Origin: Dysgonomonas mossii
GTDB lineage: Bacteria; Bacteroidota; Bacteroidia; Bacteroidales; Dysgonomonadaceae
DNA length: 64,000 nt
Reading direction: 5' to 3'
Assembly (NCBI RefSeq): GCF_004569505.1
Contig: NZ_SPPK01000001.1
Span: 1,054,001-1,118,000, forward strand
The notes below the pieces were generated by a model. The model did not search any database. It was not told the origin of the DNA and was given only the letters and a program-made list of their open reading frames with translations. Below are positions 35,672-44,040 of the stretch, one piece after another. Every line of letters begins with the position of its first letter. Position 1 is the stretch's first letter. The translations under genes and the position numbers were made by a program.

Positions 35672-36832
35672 ATGAAAAATAATACTTCCGCCATAAAAAT
35701 ATTATCAGTGATGTTTGGCTTTTTCATCATGGGATTTGTAGATATCATAGGGATTTCTACTAATTACGTAAAAAATGACTTTAGTCATCTTACCGATTCC
35801 ATGGTAAATCTGGTATCACTATCCTGTTTTTTGTGGTTTCTTATCTTATCTATCCCCACGGGGATGCTGATGAATAAAATAGGCCGAAAAAAAACAGTGT
35901 TAATTAGTTTTGCGTTCCATGTATTAGCTATGTGCTTGCCTTTGGCAACCTATGACTTCACCACTGTTCTAATTATGTTTGGACTGATAGGGATTGGCAA
36001 TACATTGCTACAAGTATCGCTCAACCCGCTCGTGGCAGACGTAGTAGGCTCGGGCAAACTAACAGGCACTCTTACTTTAGGTCAATTTGTGAAAGCGATA
36101 AGCTCCTTTGTAGGACCTATTCTCGCAGCATCGGTAGTCGGTACTACACTGGGATGGAGAATGATATTTCCGATATATGCGGCTCTTTCTCTTCTTGCTT
36201 TTATTTGGTTGAGCTTAACCAAGATCGAAGATCAGCGAAATGACGCTTCTAATATTTCAATTAAAAATACTCTTGAACTTTTCAAGGATAAGTATATCGT
36301 AGCCTTTTTTATCGGAATATTGGTGTTGGTGGGTGTTGATGTAGGAATGAACATGACATTTCCTAAGTTATTGATGGAAAAGGCCGGACTTTCGGTAGAA
36401 GATGCAGGTATGGGCAACAGTGTATATTTTCTGTCTCGTACCGTGGGAGCATTCTTAGGGGGTATATTGTTGATGAAGAGCTCCGAGTCGAAGTTCTTTA
36501 CCTACAGTGTGTGGATAGGATTAGTTGGACTGCTTTTACTGTGCATCAATACGAATGTTTGGATAACACTGGCTTGTGTTGCAATATTTGGTTTAGGTTA
36601 TGCCAATTTATTTTCTATCATATTTTCATTGGCATTAAAACGCATTCCTGAGAAAGCAAACGAAATATCGGCTCTGCTGATTGTCGGAGTTTCGGGTGGT
36701 GCTATACTGCCTCCTGTGCTTGGCGTTGTTACCGATATTTTCAAAACGCAGATATCAGCAATTGTTCTCATCGCTGCTATATGGTGCTACTTATTGTGGC
36801 TAATAAGCATTGTCAGAAAAACAAGTAAATAA
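35672..36832 (+). CDS. MFS sugar transporter, FucP-like
   Basis: A 386-residue inner-membrane permease with about 12 hydrophobic segments. The loop GMLMNKIGRKKTVL between helices 2 and 3 is the MFS signature, and the NTLLQVSLNPLVADVV region resembles the FHS (fucose/glucose/galactose:proton) subgroup. No signal peptide. It likely imports a monosaccharide released in the periplasm, which the ROK kinase then phosphorylates. Substrate is inferred from context only. The nearest upstream element is the hairpin at 35618-35649, and the first GH36 gene starts 57 bases downstream. Confidence 0.9.
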   Translation: MKNNTSAIKILSVMFGFFIMGFVDIIGISTNYVKNDFSHLTDSMVNLVSLSCFLWFLILSIPTGMLMNKIGRKKTVLISFAFHVLAMCLPLATYDFTTVLIMFGLIGIGNTLLQVSLNPLVADVVGSGKLTGTLTLGQFVKAISSFVGPILAASVVGTTLGWRMIFPIYAALSLLAFIWLSLTKIEDQRNDASNISIKNTLELFKDKYIVAFFIGILVLVGVDVGMNMTFPKLLMEKAGLSVEDAGMGNSVYFLSRTVGAFLGGILLMKSSESKFFTYSVWIGLVGLLLLCINTNVWITLACVAIFGLGYANLFSIIFSLALKRIPEKANEISALLIVGVSGGAILPPVLGVVTDIFKTQISAIVLIAAIWCYLLWLISIVRKTSK

Positions 36833-36889
36833 AAACATTGAAACCTATATTAAAGCATTGCAGATTTCTTGTAATAAAATAAAAGTTCT

Positions 36890-38965
36890 ATGATAAAAAA
36901 TATTTGCAGTAAAGCAATCATCACGTTTCTTATTTTCATCTGTGCGACAATGAGTTCTCGCGGGCAAACTGTTACTAAGATGACCAAAACACCGGTAAAT
37001 GTAGAAAATCAGATATCAACACTATTTGCCAAAGGTAAAACTCCTCCGTTTTCGTTTGTATACGGTGGTGTTTCTTCAAAAGAATTTATTCGCAAATGGA
37101 AACATACTATTGAGAAACAAAAGGTAGAAGAATCGGGAGTTGTCAGATATCTTGCTACTTATACCGAACCCCGGACAGGACTGAAAGTGGAATGTGAAAT
37201 AAAAGGATATCCGGATTTCAAGGCTTTGGAATGGACGATTCATTTCACAAATATGGCTACTGCCAATTCGAAAAACCTGAAACAGGTAAAAGCCATAGAT
37301 ATGGATATGGATTATCCTGTCGAAGGCAATTTTAATCTGCATTATGCAGATGGTAATCATATATCCAAATACGATTTTCATCCTCGTACGCTTACGTTAA
37401 AGCCCGGTGAAAGTAAATTGATGGAGCCAATAAACGGGCGTTCATCGGAAGGCGATTATCTGCCAATATTCAATATCGAATCAGCTTCATCCCAAGGTGT
37501 TTTTGTGGGCATCGGGTGGAGCGGTAGCTGGTATGCATATATCAGCTGTAAAAATCAAAAAAGAATATCCATAGAGTCGGGAATGAAAACGATGGATCTC
37601 TACTTGTATGGAAAAGAAAGTATACGCACGCCAAGCATTACACTAATGTACTGGAACGGCGATGACCGAATGGAGGGACACAATCAGTTTCGTCGCTTTG
37701 TGCTGAATCATAAGACACATAAAATAAATGGGAAAAATGCTCCTTATCCATTGGCTACAGGCTTCAATTATAAAGACCCTGCTCCTTATACTGAGTATTC
37801 GGGTTTGACTGAAGAATACGCAATTGCGATGATGAAACGTTACAAGCAATTCAACATTATGCCTGAAGTATTCTGGTTAGATGCCGGATGGAATACCGGA
37901 GCTGCAGATTGGGAAAAGGGTAAAAGTTGGGCTAACACAGTTGGTAACTGGACGGTAGATACAACACGCTTTCCTCGTGGATTAAAGCCGATCTCGGAAG
38001 AAGCACATAAGCTAGGAGCAAAATTTATGGTGTGGTTCGAACCCGAACGAGTAATAAGAGGTACGCAATGGGCTGTAGAGCACCCCGAATGGATGCTGGA
38101 TATCCCGGAACATAACGATGATACCTATCTCATGTTTGATCTCGGAAACACTGACGCTTGCGACTGGCTGTGTAAATATATCGGAGATATGATAGAAGAA
38201 AACGGAGTTGATCATTATCGTCAGGATTTTAATATGCATCCCGATATTTATTGGGCTGCGAACGAAGAAGAAGGACGAGTAGGGATGAAAGAAATACGCC
38301 ATATCGAAAATTTGTATAAGTTTTGGGACTATCTGCTCAAGCGTTTCCCTAATTTGTTTATAGATAATTGTGCCAGTGGAGGAAAACGGATCGATATGGA
38401 AACAATTCCAAGAAGTGCACCTCTATGGCGAAGCGATTACTATCATTACGATGATCCTGATGGCTATCAATGTCATACTTATGGATTAAACTTTTTCCTT
38501 CCTCTGCATGGTACCGGAATTTTACAGACCGACCCGTATGCGTTCCGTTCAAGTATGAGTACCTGTTTGACCTGCAACTGGAAAATAACAGACAAAAGTT
38601 TTTCGATATATGAAATGCAAGCCCGATTAAATGAATTTCAAGATATCCGCCCTTATTACTATGAGGATTATTATCCATTGACGGGGATAGACGATACAAC
38701 TCTCGATAATATTTGGCTGGCATATCAACTCAACCGACCTTCAGATAACAGCGGGGTTATAATTGCTTTCCGTCGAAAGGCTTGTGAGAAAAACACTATT
38801 GAAGTGAAACTCTCCGGCATCAAACCCGAAAGGAAATATAAAGTAACAGATCTGGACAAAAACGAATCCGTTATTATGTCGGGAAGAGAGCTTGCCGATA
38901 GATTTGTCTTGGCTTTGGATAAGCCAAATCAATCGCTGCTGATAAAATACAAGGCAGTGGAGTAG
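36890..38965 (+). CDS. GH36-type alpha-galactosidase, exported (copy 1)
   Basis: A 691-residue clan GH-D enzyme with a signal peptide to about residue 26 (SSRGQ). The N-terminal beta-supersandwich (TPPFSFVYGG, then HYADGNHISK) is followed by the barrel: VFWLDAGWNTGA, MVWFEPERV, nucleophile D446 in HYRQDFNM and acid/base D516 in LWRSDYYHY. A small C-terminal beta domain ends the chain. Activity is most likely removal of alpha-linked D-galactose; related clan members act on alpha-N-acetylgalactosamine or other sugars. It is followed 164 bases later by a paralogue of the same size, so the pair arose by duplication and later diverged. Confidence 0.92.
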   Translation: MIKNICSKAIITFLIFICATMSSRGQTVTKMTKTPVNVENQISTLFAKGKTPPFSFVYGGVSSKEFIRKWKHTIEKQKVEESGVVRYLATYTEPRTGLKVECEIKGYPDFKALEWTIHFTNMATANSKNLKQVKAIDMDMDYPVEGNFNLHYADGNHISKYDFHPRTLTLKPGESKLMEPINGRSSEGDYLPIFNIESASSQGVFVGIGWSGSWYAYISCKNQKRISIESGMKTMDLYLYGKESIRTPSITLMYWNGDDRMEGHNQFRRFVLNHKTHKINGKNAPYPLATGFNYKDPAPYTEYSGLTEEYAIAMMKRYKQFNIMPEVFWLDAGWNTGAADWEKGKSWANTVGNWTVDTTRFPRGLKPISEEAHKLGAKFMVWFEPERVIRGTQWAVEHPEWMLDIPEHNDDTYLMFDLGNTDACDWLCKYIGDMIEENGVDHYRQDFNMHPDIYWAANEEEGRVGMKEIRHIENLYKFWDYLLKRFPNLFIDNCASGGKRIDMETIPRSAPLWRSDYYHYDDPDGYQCHTYGLNFFLPLHGTGILQTDPYAFRSSMSTCLTCNWKITDKSFSIYEMQARLNEFQDIRPYYYEDYYPLTGIDDTTLDNIWLAYQLNRPSDNSGVIIAFRRKACEKNTIEVKLSGIKPERKYKVTDLDKNESVIMSGRELADRFVLALDKPNQSLLIKYKAVE

Positions 38966-39060
38966 GGCAGATATGTGAAAAGCAGAATACTTTATCTATA
39001 ATAATAATAGAATATCTTTTAACTGATAGTATAGAAAAAGTGACAGAAATAAAAAGTGTA

Positions 39061-39086
39061 AAAAGGTGTTACTTTTGTCACCTTTT
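39061..39086 (+). terminator. Hairpin between the two GH36 genes
   Basis: Arms aaaaggtg and cacctttt (8 bp, perfect) around a 10-base loop; it also reads as a terminator-like element on either strand because of its A and T runs. It ends 43 bases before the second GH36 start and may be a partial terminator, a processing site or part of a leader. Confidence 0.5.
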
Positions 39087-39129
39087 ATCAATGATGTTTT
39101 GATAATCAATAAATTGATAAAAATATATA

Positions 39130-41220
39130 ATGAAAAAAAACATAGTTTATCTAATCCTACTGTTATTGGGATCTTTGTCTGTCGCAGGGCAGTCGACGGT
39201 ACAAATAACAGGTAATAAAAATGATATCGGCAAATGGATTTCCGCTAATTTCAGAAAGGGAGTTACTCCTCCATTTTCGTTTGTATATGGCGGAAAACAT
39301 TCGAGCACATTCATTAAGAATTGGAGCTATAGTGTGGAAAATATAACGGGAAGAGATCTTTCTGTTATTAAGCGTATCTATTCTTACAAAGACCCGGTGT
39401 CGGGACTCACTGTAGAATGCGAAGTAAAGGGCTTCAATGCTTATAACGCCGTAGAATGGGTACTCCGTTTTGTGAATACAGGAAATAAGAATACTCCCGA
39501 GATCTCATCGGTGAATGCCTCTGATATTACATTCACATATAAAAAGGGCGGAGACTTGAAAATGCATTACGCAGATGGTAGCCATGTGTCAAAAGAAGAC
39601 TTTCATCAAAGGCTAAAAGTGATGCAGCCTCACGACAGTCTGTATATGGAGCCATACGGAGGGCGTTCTTCTCAGAATGCTTTTCCGTTCTTTAATATGC
39701 AAGCACCCAAAGGGCAGGGGGGCGTATTGGCAGCCATAGGATGGACTGGAACATGGTTTGCCAAAGTAAAGGCAGAGACGAGCAAGAGTACAAATCTGAA
39801 ATCAGGTATGGTAAATCTTAAAACATACCTTTATCCAAAAGAGAGTATCCGCACACCAAAAGTATGCTTATTGTTCTGGAACGGTGAGAACCGCTTTGTA
39901 GGACACAACGCCTTCCGGCGACTTGTTCTCGAACATTATACATGGAAACAGAATGGTAAGCCTACGGTATATCCCGTATCTACCAGCTTCAATTATGGAG
40001 ATCCTGCTCCATGTAATGAATATACATGCATGACAGAGGATTATGCTATCGCTCTTATCAAGCGCTATGCACAATATAAACTGGTACCGGATGTTTTCTG
40101 GCTTGATGCAGGGTGGTATATTAAAGCTGCAGATGTTGCCGGTAAAAAAAACTGGGCTAACACTGTCGGTAACTGGACTATTGATCCTGAAAGATTTCCT
40201 CGTGGATTTCGTCCTATAGCGGATGAGGTACACAAACAGGGGGCTAAATTTATGGTATGGTTTGAACCCGAACGTGTGATGAAGAATTCGGATTGGGCGA
40301 ATCAATACCCGCAATGGATGCTCGATGCAAAAGGATCAGTGGAACAAGAAGAATGGCAGAAAGATGGTGATCATGATGCTGTACTTTTCAATCTGGGAAA
40401 TGCGGAAGCTTGTAAATGGCTTGGAAAATTTATAGGCGATTTTATGGAAACGAACGGGATAGATTATTATCGTCAGGATTTTAATATCGAACCGGCTGGC
40501 TTCTGGTATAATAATGATGAGGAAGGACGACGTGGTATTTGCGAGATACGCTACATCGAGGGCCTTTATAAATTCTGGGAATATTTATTGAATAGGTTTC
40601 CGAATACAATAATCGATAATTGTGCAAGTGGCGGACGTCGTATCGACTTGGAAAGTATATCCAGAAGTGCCGCATTGTGGCGTACAGACTATAATTATGG
40701 CGAGCCTAACGGATCTCAATGCCATACTTACGGACTCGAACTCTATTTACCTCTACATGGTACAGGTATTCAGCAGGCTGATTCCTATACCTTCCGCTCA
40801 GGATTGGGAACATCTGTTATTTATAACTGGAAAGTAACAGAAGGAAACTACAATGTAGTTGATATGCGCAACAAACAGGCTGAGTTTAACGAAGTACGTC
40901 CTTACTTTTATGAAGATTATTATCCATTAAGCGGATCGGGTGATGTGGATATTACAGCCGATAATATATGGATGGTATACCAATTATACCGTCCGTCGGA
41001 TGACAGCGGCTATATCGTTGGATTTCGTAGAGCTAATTCTCCCGACCAAACTTATCAAGTAAAGTTGCAAGGATTAAAGTTGGATAGAGAATATATATTA
41101 ACAAATAAAGATACAGGAGCTGTCCTTGTGAAAAAGGGAAGTGAACTTGCCAAAGGGTTTGAAATTACTTTGGATCAACCTCGCTCTAGCCTTTTAATGA
41201 AGATTGAAATAAAGCCTTAA
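39130..41220 (+). CDS. GH36-type alpha-galactosidase, exported (copy 2)
   Basis: A 696-residue paralogue of the preceding enzyme with signal peptide to about residue 21 (SVAGQ). It shares TPPFSFVYGG, HYADGSHVSK, VFWLDAGW, MVWFEPERV, YYRQDFN (nucleophile D450) and LWRTDYNYG (acid/base D520). Differences near the active site, such as RTDYNYGEPNG where copy 1 has RSDYYHYDDPDG and an extended SVEQEEWQKDGDHD loop, suggest different linkage or aglycone preference. Both copies are intact, so this is functional divergence rather than decay. It is followed by a gap with a long-looped inverted repeat and then the EEP gene. Confidence 0.92.
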   Translation: MKKNIVYLILLLLGSLSVAGQSTVQITGNKNDIGKWISANFRKGVTPPFSFVYGGKHSSTFIKNWSYSVENITGRDLSVIKRIYSYKDPVSGLTVECEVKGFNAYNAVEWVLRFVNTGNKNTPEISSVNASDITFTYKKGGDLKMHYADGSHVSKEDFHQRLKVMQPHDSLYMEPYGGRSSQNAFPFFNMQAPKGQGGVLAAIGWTGTWFAKVKAETSKSTNLKSGMVNLKTYLYPKESIRTPKVCLLFWNGENRFVGHNAFRRLVLEHYTWKQNGKPTVYPVSTSFNYGDPAPCNEYTCMTEDYAIALIKRYAQYKLVPDVFWLDAGWYIKAADVAGKKNWANTVGNWTIDPERFPRGFRPIADEVHKQGAKFMVWFEPERVMKNSDWANQYPQWMLDAKGSVEQEEWQKDGDHDAVLFNLGNAEACKWLGKFIGDFMETNGIDYYRQDFNIEPAGFWYNNDEEGRRGICEIRYIEGLYKFWEYLLNRFPNTIIDNCASGGRRIDLESISRSAALWRTDYNYGEPNGSQCHTYGLELYLPLHGTGIQQADSYTFRSGLGTSVIYNWKVTEGNYNVVDMRNKQAEFNEVRPYFYEDYYPLSGSGDVDITADNIWMVYQLYRPSDDSGYIVGFRRANSPDQTYQVKLQGLKLDREYILTNKDTGAVLVKKGSELAKGFEITLDQPRSSLLMKIEIKP

Positions 41221-41232
41221 TATTTATTGCAA

Positions 41233-41286
41233 AAGATAGTACCGGAATAATTGTTATTTGATGATGATTCATGATGGTACTATCTT
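41233..41286 (+). terminator. Long-loop inverted repeat after the second GH36 gene
   Basis: Perfect 11-bp arms aagatagtacc (41233-41243) and ggtactatctt (41276-41286) with a 32-base loop, then cttatttctaatt. It could be a terminator with an unusually long loop, or a regulatory structure in the leader of the EEP gene that starts 27 bases later. Confidence 0.5.
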
Positions 41287-41312
41287 CTTATTTCTAATTA
41301 AAGAATACTACT

Positions 41313-42401
41313 ATGTATAAGAAGTTCTCACCAATATGTAAAATGCTATTAATCTCTTTATTGCCCTTTTTTTTCTTATCGAATACTTATTGTTCAAAGT
41401 CAATTAAACCTGATATAGAGAAAGAAGAAAAAAGGAAAGCAATAGAGCTTACTCTGCTACAGCTTAATATTTGGGTAGAATGTACCAAAGTACCGAATGC
41501 AGTTCAGGGATTAATAGATCAGATAGCAGGATTGAAACCCGATGTCGCCACATTCTGTGAATTGTATAAAGGGGAGGGAGATGATCCCGTTATGCCCCAA
41601 TTGATAGATGCTTTAAAAAAACAAGGGCTTAATTATTATAGTGCGCGTATAGATGGTAGAGCTATTATAAGCAAATATCCGATTGTAGAACAGCAGCGGA
41701 TCAACAAATGGCAGTTTAAGGCTGTGCTGAATGTAGACGGTAAACGTGTTGCAGTTTATCCCGCCCATTCCGAGTATAGATACTATACTTGCTACTACCC
41801 GAGAGGTTATAACGATGGCAGTAAAGACTGGAATAAATTAAACTCGCCTATTACTGATGTGGCTACAATATTGAAAGTATGTAACCTTTCGGGACGTATA
41901 GAGTCTGCTCAAGACTTTATAAATGATGCTAAAACCGAAATGAGCAAAGGTGGATTAGTTCTTTATGCCGGAGATTTCAACGAACCGTCTCATCTCGATT
42001 GGCAAGCCGAAACAGCTAATTTATTCGACCATAATGGATGCGTGGTAAATTGGGGTGTATCGTCTTTATTATATGAGAATGGATTTAAAGATGCATACCG
42101 AGAGACATATCCCGATGTAGTAAAATACCCCGGATTTACATTTCCGGCTAATAATAAAGATGTTGCCCCGAATGCTATTACTTGGACTCCAGATGCAGAT
42201 GAGCGGGAACGTATTGATTTTGTATACTATTATCCGGATAAGCGGTTGACGGTAAAAGGAGCAGCGTTATTTGGACCAAAAGGGTATATAGTAAGGGGAA
42301 AGAGAAATGAGGATAAAACAAAAGATCGGGTTATTAAACCATTTAAAGATGTTTGGCCGACTGACCACAAAGGGGTTTTTATTACTTTCGAAATAAAATA
42401 G
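41313..42401 (+). CDS. Exported endonuclease/exonuclease/phosphatase-fold protein
   Basis: A 362-residue protein of the EEP (DNase I-like) superfamily with an N-terminal hydrophobic segment (residues 11-24) that marks export; a Cys at 27 might be lipidated but the lipobox is poor. Catalytic residues are in place: N52 in LNIW, E83 in CELY, D221 and N223 in AGDFNEPS, and D351-H352 in PTDHKGV. Members cleave phosphodiester or phosphate-ester bonds in nucleic acids, lipids or phosphorylated sugars. In a glycan locus, removal of a phosphate or phosphodiester-linked substituent from the glycan is more likely than DNA cleavage. That role is inferred from location. It converges on the sigma factor gene 31 bases away. 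Confidence 0.85.
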   Translation: MYKKFSPICKMLLISLLPFFFLSNTYCSKSIKPDIEKEEKRKAIELTLLQLNIWVECTKVPNAVQGLIDQIAGLKPDVATFCELYKGEGDDPVMPQLIDALKKQGLNYYSARIDGRAIISKYPIVEQQRINKWQFKAVLNVDGKRVAVYPAHSEYRYYTCYYPRGYNDGSKDWNKLNSPITDVATILKVCNLSGRIESAQDFINDAKTEMSKGGLVLYAGDFNEPSHLDWQAETANLFDHNGCVVNWGVSSLLYENGFKDAYRETYPDVVKYPGFTFPANNKDVAPNAITWTPDADERERIDFVYYYPDKRLTVKGAALFGPKGYIVRGKRNEDKTKDRVIKPFKDVWPTDHKGVFITFEIK

Positions 42402-42432
42402 ACTTTAATATTTATACACAGTCTAATACCTA

Positions 42433-42978
42433 TTAAGTGTTTTTTTCCACATAAGAGAAAAAGATAATCCAGAGGAACATTGATTTGAGTATATGCGCTT
42501 TTATCTTCTTCAGGGCTACCGAAATATGTTTTTCCACCATCTTTTGAGATATACCTTCTTGCTCTGCAATTTGAATGTAGCTCATACGGCTGTAGCGACT
42601 AAGTTTAAATACAGTCTTGCATTTCGGACTTAGACTTTCAATGGCTGTTTCTATACTTTTTTCAAATTCAGTTCTGTCCACGCAATCGTATGCTTCATCC
42701 AGTTCTTTTTCTTCAGATATCCATTTGGCGAGCAACTCTTCGTGAAGTTTTATATCTCTAAAGTAGTTTAATATACGGTTACGGGAAGCGGTATAAAGGT
42801 ATGCTTTTATATCATCTATTTGGAGCAATTCTCTATTTACCCATAAGCTACAAAATACATCTTGGGCAATATCTTTGATAACATGCTCATCTTTAGTATA
42901 AAGATTTAGGAAATAACATACTGGTTCATAATATGTGTTGAATATTTCCTCAAACTCAGACTCTATATAACTACGCAT
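42433..42978 (-). CDS. ECF-type RNA polymerase sigma factor
   Basis: A 181-residue sigma-70 family ECF factor of the Bacteroidetes FecI-like type. Region 2 is at about residues 8-75 (FNTYYEPVCYFLNLYT ... QDVFCSLWVNRE, then YLYTASRNRILNYFRD) and region 4 at about 112-165 (ESLSPKCKTVFKLSRYSRMSYIQIAEQEGIS, split by the helix-turn-helix). It lies 30 bases downstream of the GH16 gene and so ends the FecR-SusC-SusD-GH16 unit instead of leading it. Partner: the FecR anti-sigma at 48973-49968. It probably drives this operon when the SusC STN domain signals substrate binding. The C terminus ends with a hydrophobic stretch (FLWIIFFSYVE), an unusual extension. Confidence 0.92.
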   Translation of the reverse strand: MRSYIESEFEEIFNTYYEPVCYFLNLYTKDEHVIKDIAQDVFCSLWVNRELLQIDDIKAYLYTASRNRILNYFRDIKLHEELLAKWISEEKELDEAYDCVDRTEFEKSIETAIESLSPKCKTVFKLSRYSRMSYIQIAEQEGISQKMVEKHISVALKKIKAHILKSMFLWIIFFSYVEKNT

Positions 42979-43008
42979 ATCTTATATTCTTATTTGTAGA
43001 AGGAGTCA

Positions 43009-43818
43009 CTATTCTTTCTGATAAATACGTACATAATCAATATCGAAGTAATGTGGAAACAACGTATCGTCTACACCTTTTATACCTCCTAATCCTCCGC
43101 CTATGGCAAGGTTAAGCAATAAGTGAAATGGTTGATCGAAAGGCCAAGCGTCTATTCCCGCTTGCTTGTCGAATGTAAAATAATGAATACCATCAATATA
43201 CGATCTGATCTGATGCTCGTTCCATTCCATAGTATAAACATGGAACCTATCGGTAACTAGTGGAGTGTGAATTGATTTCCCTACCTGTGTGCCTTTCGTA
43301 TGGTTATATGTTTCGGTATGAACTGTAGAAAATACACTGTCAGGTGAAAACCCTACATGTTCCATAATGTCTATTTCACCACATCTGGGCCAACCACCGT
43401 ATTTACTCTCTGTAGGCAACATCCATATTGCAGGCCATGTACCTCTACCTGTCGGTAGCTTTGCACTTACTTCTACCTTTCCGTATAGCCAATCTCCTTT
43501 CCCTTTTGTCCTTAGTCTTGCAGAAGTATATTGTTTACCATTAGACTCTTCTTTCAGGGCAGTGATTCTTAATACACCGTTACATACACGAGCATTGTTT
43601 ATATTTCTGTCGGTATACCATTGTAACTCGTTGTTTCCCCAGCCATATGAATTTCCATGTGTATCGAAACTCCATTTTGTAGAGTCAGGTAGACCTGTAT
43701 ATTCAAACTCATCAGACCATACTAATTCCCAATCACCGTTTTGAGAGGATAACGATTTGGGTAAAATAAATAAAATTAAGGCGATTAAGATTATTCCTTT
43801 TTGGATATAATGATTCAT
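43009..43818 (-). CDS. GH16 endo-beta-glucanase (laminarinase/lichenase type)
   Basis: A 269-residue exported endo-glucanase with signal peptide to about residue 26 (KSLSSQ). The catalytic motif GEIDIMEHVG holds nucleophile E148, D150 and acid/base E153 in the beta-bulge form (ExDxxE) typical of laminarinases. WSDEFEYTG near the N terminus and WPAIWMLP are standard GH16 segments; no extra binding module is present. It should cut beta-1,3- or mixed-linkage beta-glucans. It follows the SusD gene by 222 bases and precedes the ECF gene. Substrate preference among laminarin, lichenan and mixed-linkage glucan cannot be decided from the sequence. Confidence 0.93.
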   Translation of the reverse strand: MNHYIQKGIILIALILFILPKSLSSQNGDWELVWSDEFEYTGLPDSTKWSFDTHGNSYGWGNNELQWYTDRNINNARVCNGVLRITALKEESNGKQYTSARLRTKGKGDWLYGKVEVSAKLPTGRGTWPAIWMLPTESKYGGWPRCGEIDIMEHVGFSPDSVFSTVHTETYNHTKGTQVGKSIHTPLVTDRFHVYTMEWNEHQIRSYIDGIHYFTFDKQAGIDAWPFDQPFHLLLNLAIGGGLGGIKGVDDTLFPHYFDIDYVRIYQKE

Positions 43819-43906
43819 TTCTTTAATTTTTTAGTTATACTTCCTTTCTCCATTATAAGATTTTTTACTCGTCGTACTAAATCTTTTTTTTAGCGAATAT
43901 ATGTAT

Positions 43907-43971
43907 CTCTATGGTTTCCTTTATCACAATCTTCTTTAGTCTCGTTTGATAACTATAAGAAAACCATAGAG
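43907..43971. repeat. Long-spaced inverted repeat between SusD and GH16 genes
   Basis: Perfect 11-bp arms ctctatggttt (43907-43917) and aaaccatagag (43961-43971) separated by 43 bases. On the coding (minus) strand it is followed by an A-rich tract, so it is not a standard terminator. It may fold in the message to shield the SusC/D transcript end or set GH16 levels. Confidence 0.5.
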
Positions 43972-44040
43972 CACATAATAATTATAGATGAAGATACAAA
44001 AACAAGCTGGATAATTGATAAAGTTTATAACAATTGCATG

